A stretch of 64,000 bases of DNA from NCBI RefSeq assembly GCF_002021565.1, contig NZ_MSZX01000013.1, forward strand, positions 68,803-132,802, written 5' to 3'. Shown here one piece after another: positions 63,579-64,000 of the stretch (position 1 is its first letter; every line of letters starts with the position of its first letter). The notes under the pieces were generated by a model, which did no database searches, was not told where the DNA came from, and worked only from the letters and a program-made list of their open reading frames with translations. This DNA is from Paenibacillus selenitireducens (GTDB lineage: Bacteria; Bacillota; Bacilli; Paenibacillales; Paenibacillaceae). A program made the translations under genes and the position numbers.

Positions 63579-64000
63579 GAACCCGTGCGTTAGCTCAGCG
63601 GATTATTCGTCAATTTCTACGTGACAAGCGGACGTTAGCCTTAATTTTCATCGCACCGCTGCTTATCCTCACACTCCTGAACTTTGTATTTAACGGACAG
63701 CCGATTATTCCGAAAATCGGTACCGTCGGGGTGCCGGAACAACTGACCCAACGTCTGACGAATGTAGACGCTAACGTCACTTCTTATAGTTCCACGGATG
63801 AAGCGAATCAGGCTCTGAAAGATGGCAATCTCGATGCCGTAATCTCGATCGAAATCGGCAAACCTTCGATTGTCCTTGAAGGCAGTGACCCGACGCTGAA
63901 TAAGGCAACCCTGCTCACGCTCCAGAAAGCGATGCAAGCAGCCAATGCGCAGGCCGTTCAACCGGCCGTATCCTATTTGCACGGCACGGAAGACATGTCT
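63575..64000 (+). CDS. ABC-2 type exporter permease, N-terminal part
   Basis: The gene starts in an ATGA overlap with the ATPase gene and runs off the right edge; 142 residues are visible. A first membrane segment (about 22-40; TLALIFIAPLLILTLLNFVF) is followed by an extracytoplasmic domain (PKIGTVGVPEQLTQRLTNVD, then DEANQALKDGNLDAVISIEI), as in YhgE/ABC2_membrane_3 type exporters. With the ATPase it forms a likely drug or lipid exporter. The rest of the channel is outside the window. Confidence 0.88.
   Translation, partial: MRTRALAQRIIRQFLRDKRTLALIFIAPLLILTLLNFVFNGQPIIPKIGTVGVPEQLTQRLTNVDANVTSYSSTDEANQALKDGNLDAVISIEIGKPSIVLEGSDPTLNKATLLTLQKAMQAANAQAVQPAVSYLHGTEDMS

Overview
The window looks like chromosomal DNA of a Paenibacillus-type member of the Bacillota. 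The basis is strong GGAGG-type ribosome-binding sites, many intrinsic terminators, YesM/YesN-type two-component systems, LplB/LplC-type sugar permeases, an hflX and a manganese-dependent pyrophosphatase of Bacillus type, and large secreted multidomain proteins. No rRNA, tRNA, CRISPR array, transposase or phage gene was seen. Assignments come from reading motifs in the sequence; no database search was run.

Layout. 1-6724 (minus) is most of a very large secreted PHP-domain protein running off the left edge. 7048-10110 holds an auto-regulated ArsR/AHSA1 pair and an OmpR-type two-component system. 10282-11532 encodes an unusual His/Cys repeat protein. After a DUF418 membrane protein comes a mannoside locus (13031-28606): a GntR/LacI-type regulator faces a minus-strand operon for a lipoprotein, two permeases, GH125, a clan GH-A hydrolase and GH38, with a YesM/YesN sensor pair upstream. 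This set fits uptake and trimming of alpha-mannose-rich glycans such as N-glycans or yeast mannan.

28791-38840 holds an aldo/keto reductase, a cobalamin-riboswitch-controlled cobalt ECF transporter (cbiMNQO), a PHP phosphatase, a 1-kb repeat island and a Zn/Mn-type ABC importer with a candidate operator over its promoter. 38867-41139 is an alpha-fucosidase with a divergent AraC regulator. 41241-47085 carries housekeeping and small accessory genes (DUF2071, GNAT, ywbE, a divergent IF-3 paralog, a membrane hydrolase, a CE7 esterase, a tyrosine phosphatase, ppaC). 47100-48480 is gene-poor and repeat-rich, and is followed by an ECF sigma/anti-sigma pair.

50650-56413 has a large DUF5107-TPR protein divergent from an AraC regulator, an AraC remnant and a Gfo/Idh/MocA oxidoreductase. 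56482-59163 is hflX with a quinone reductase and a long leader that looks like a ribosome-controlled attenuator. 59455-60933 is a secreted chitin-active LPMO. The right end has YoaP- and YneQ-like genes, another repeat island, and an ABC exporter whose promoter is bracketed by two TetR-like operators.

The most unusual content is non-coding. There is a ~125-bp interspersed element with two hairpins (three full copies and one truncated copy, all in one orientation), a family of short TGGAT/ATCCA imperfect palindromes in two islands 28 kb apart, and a 367-bp tandem duplication carrying inverted AACGGACAC motifs.
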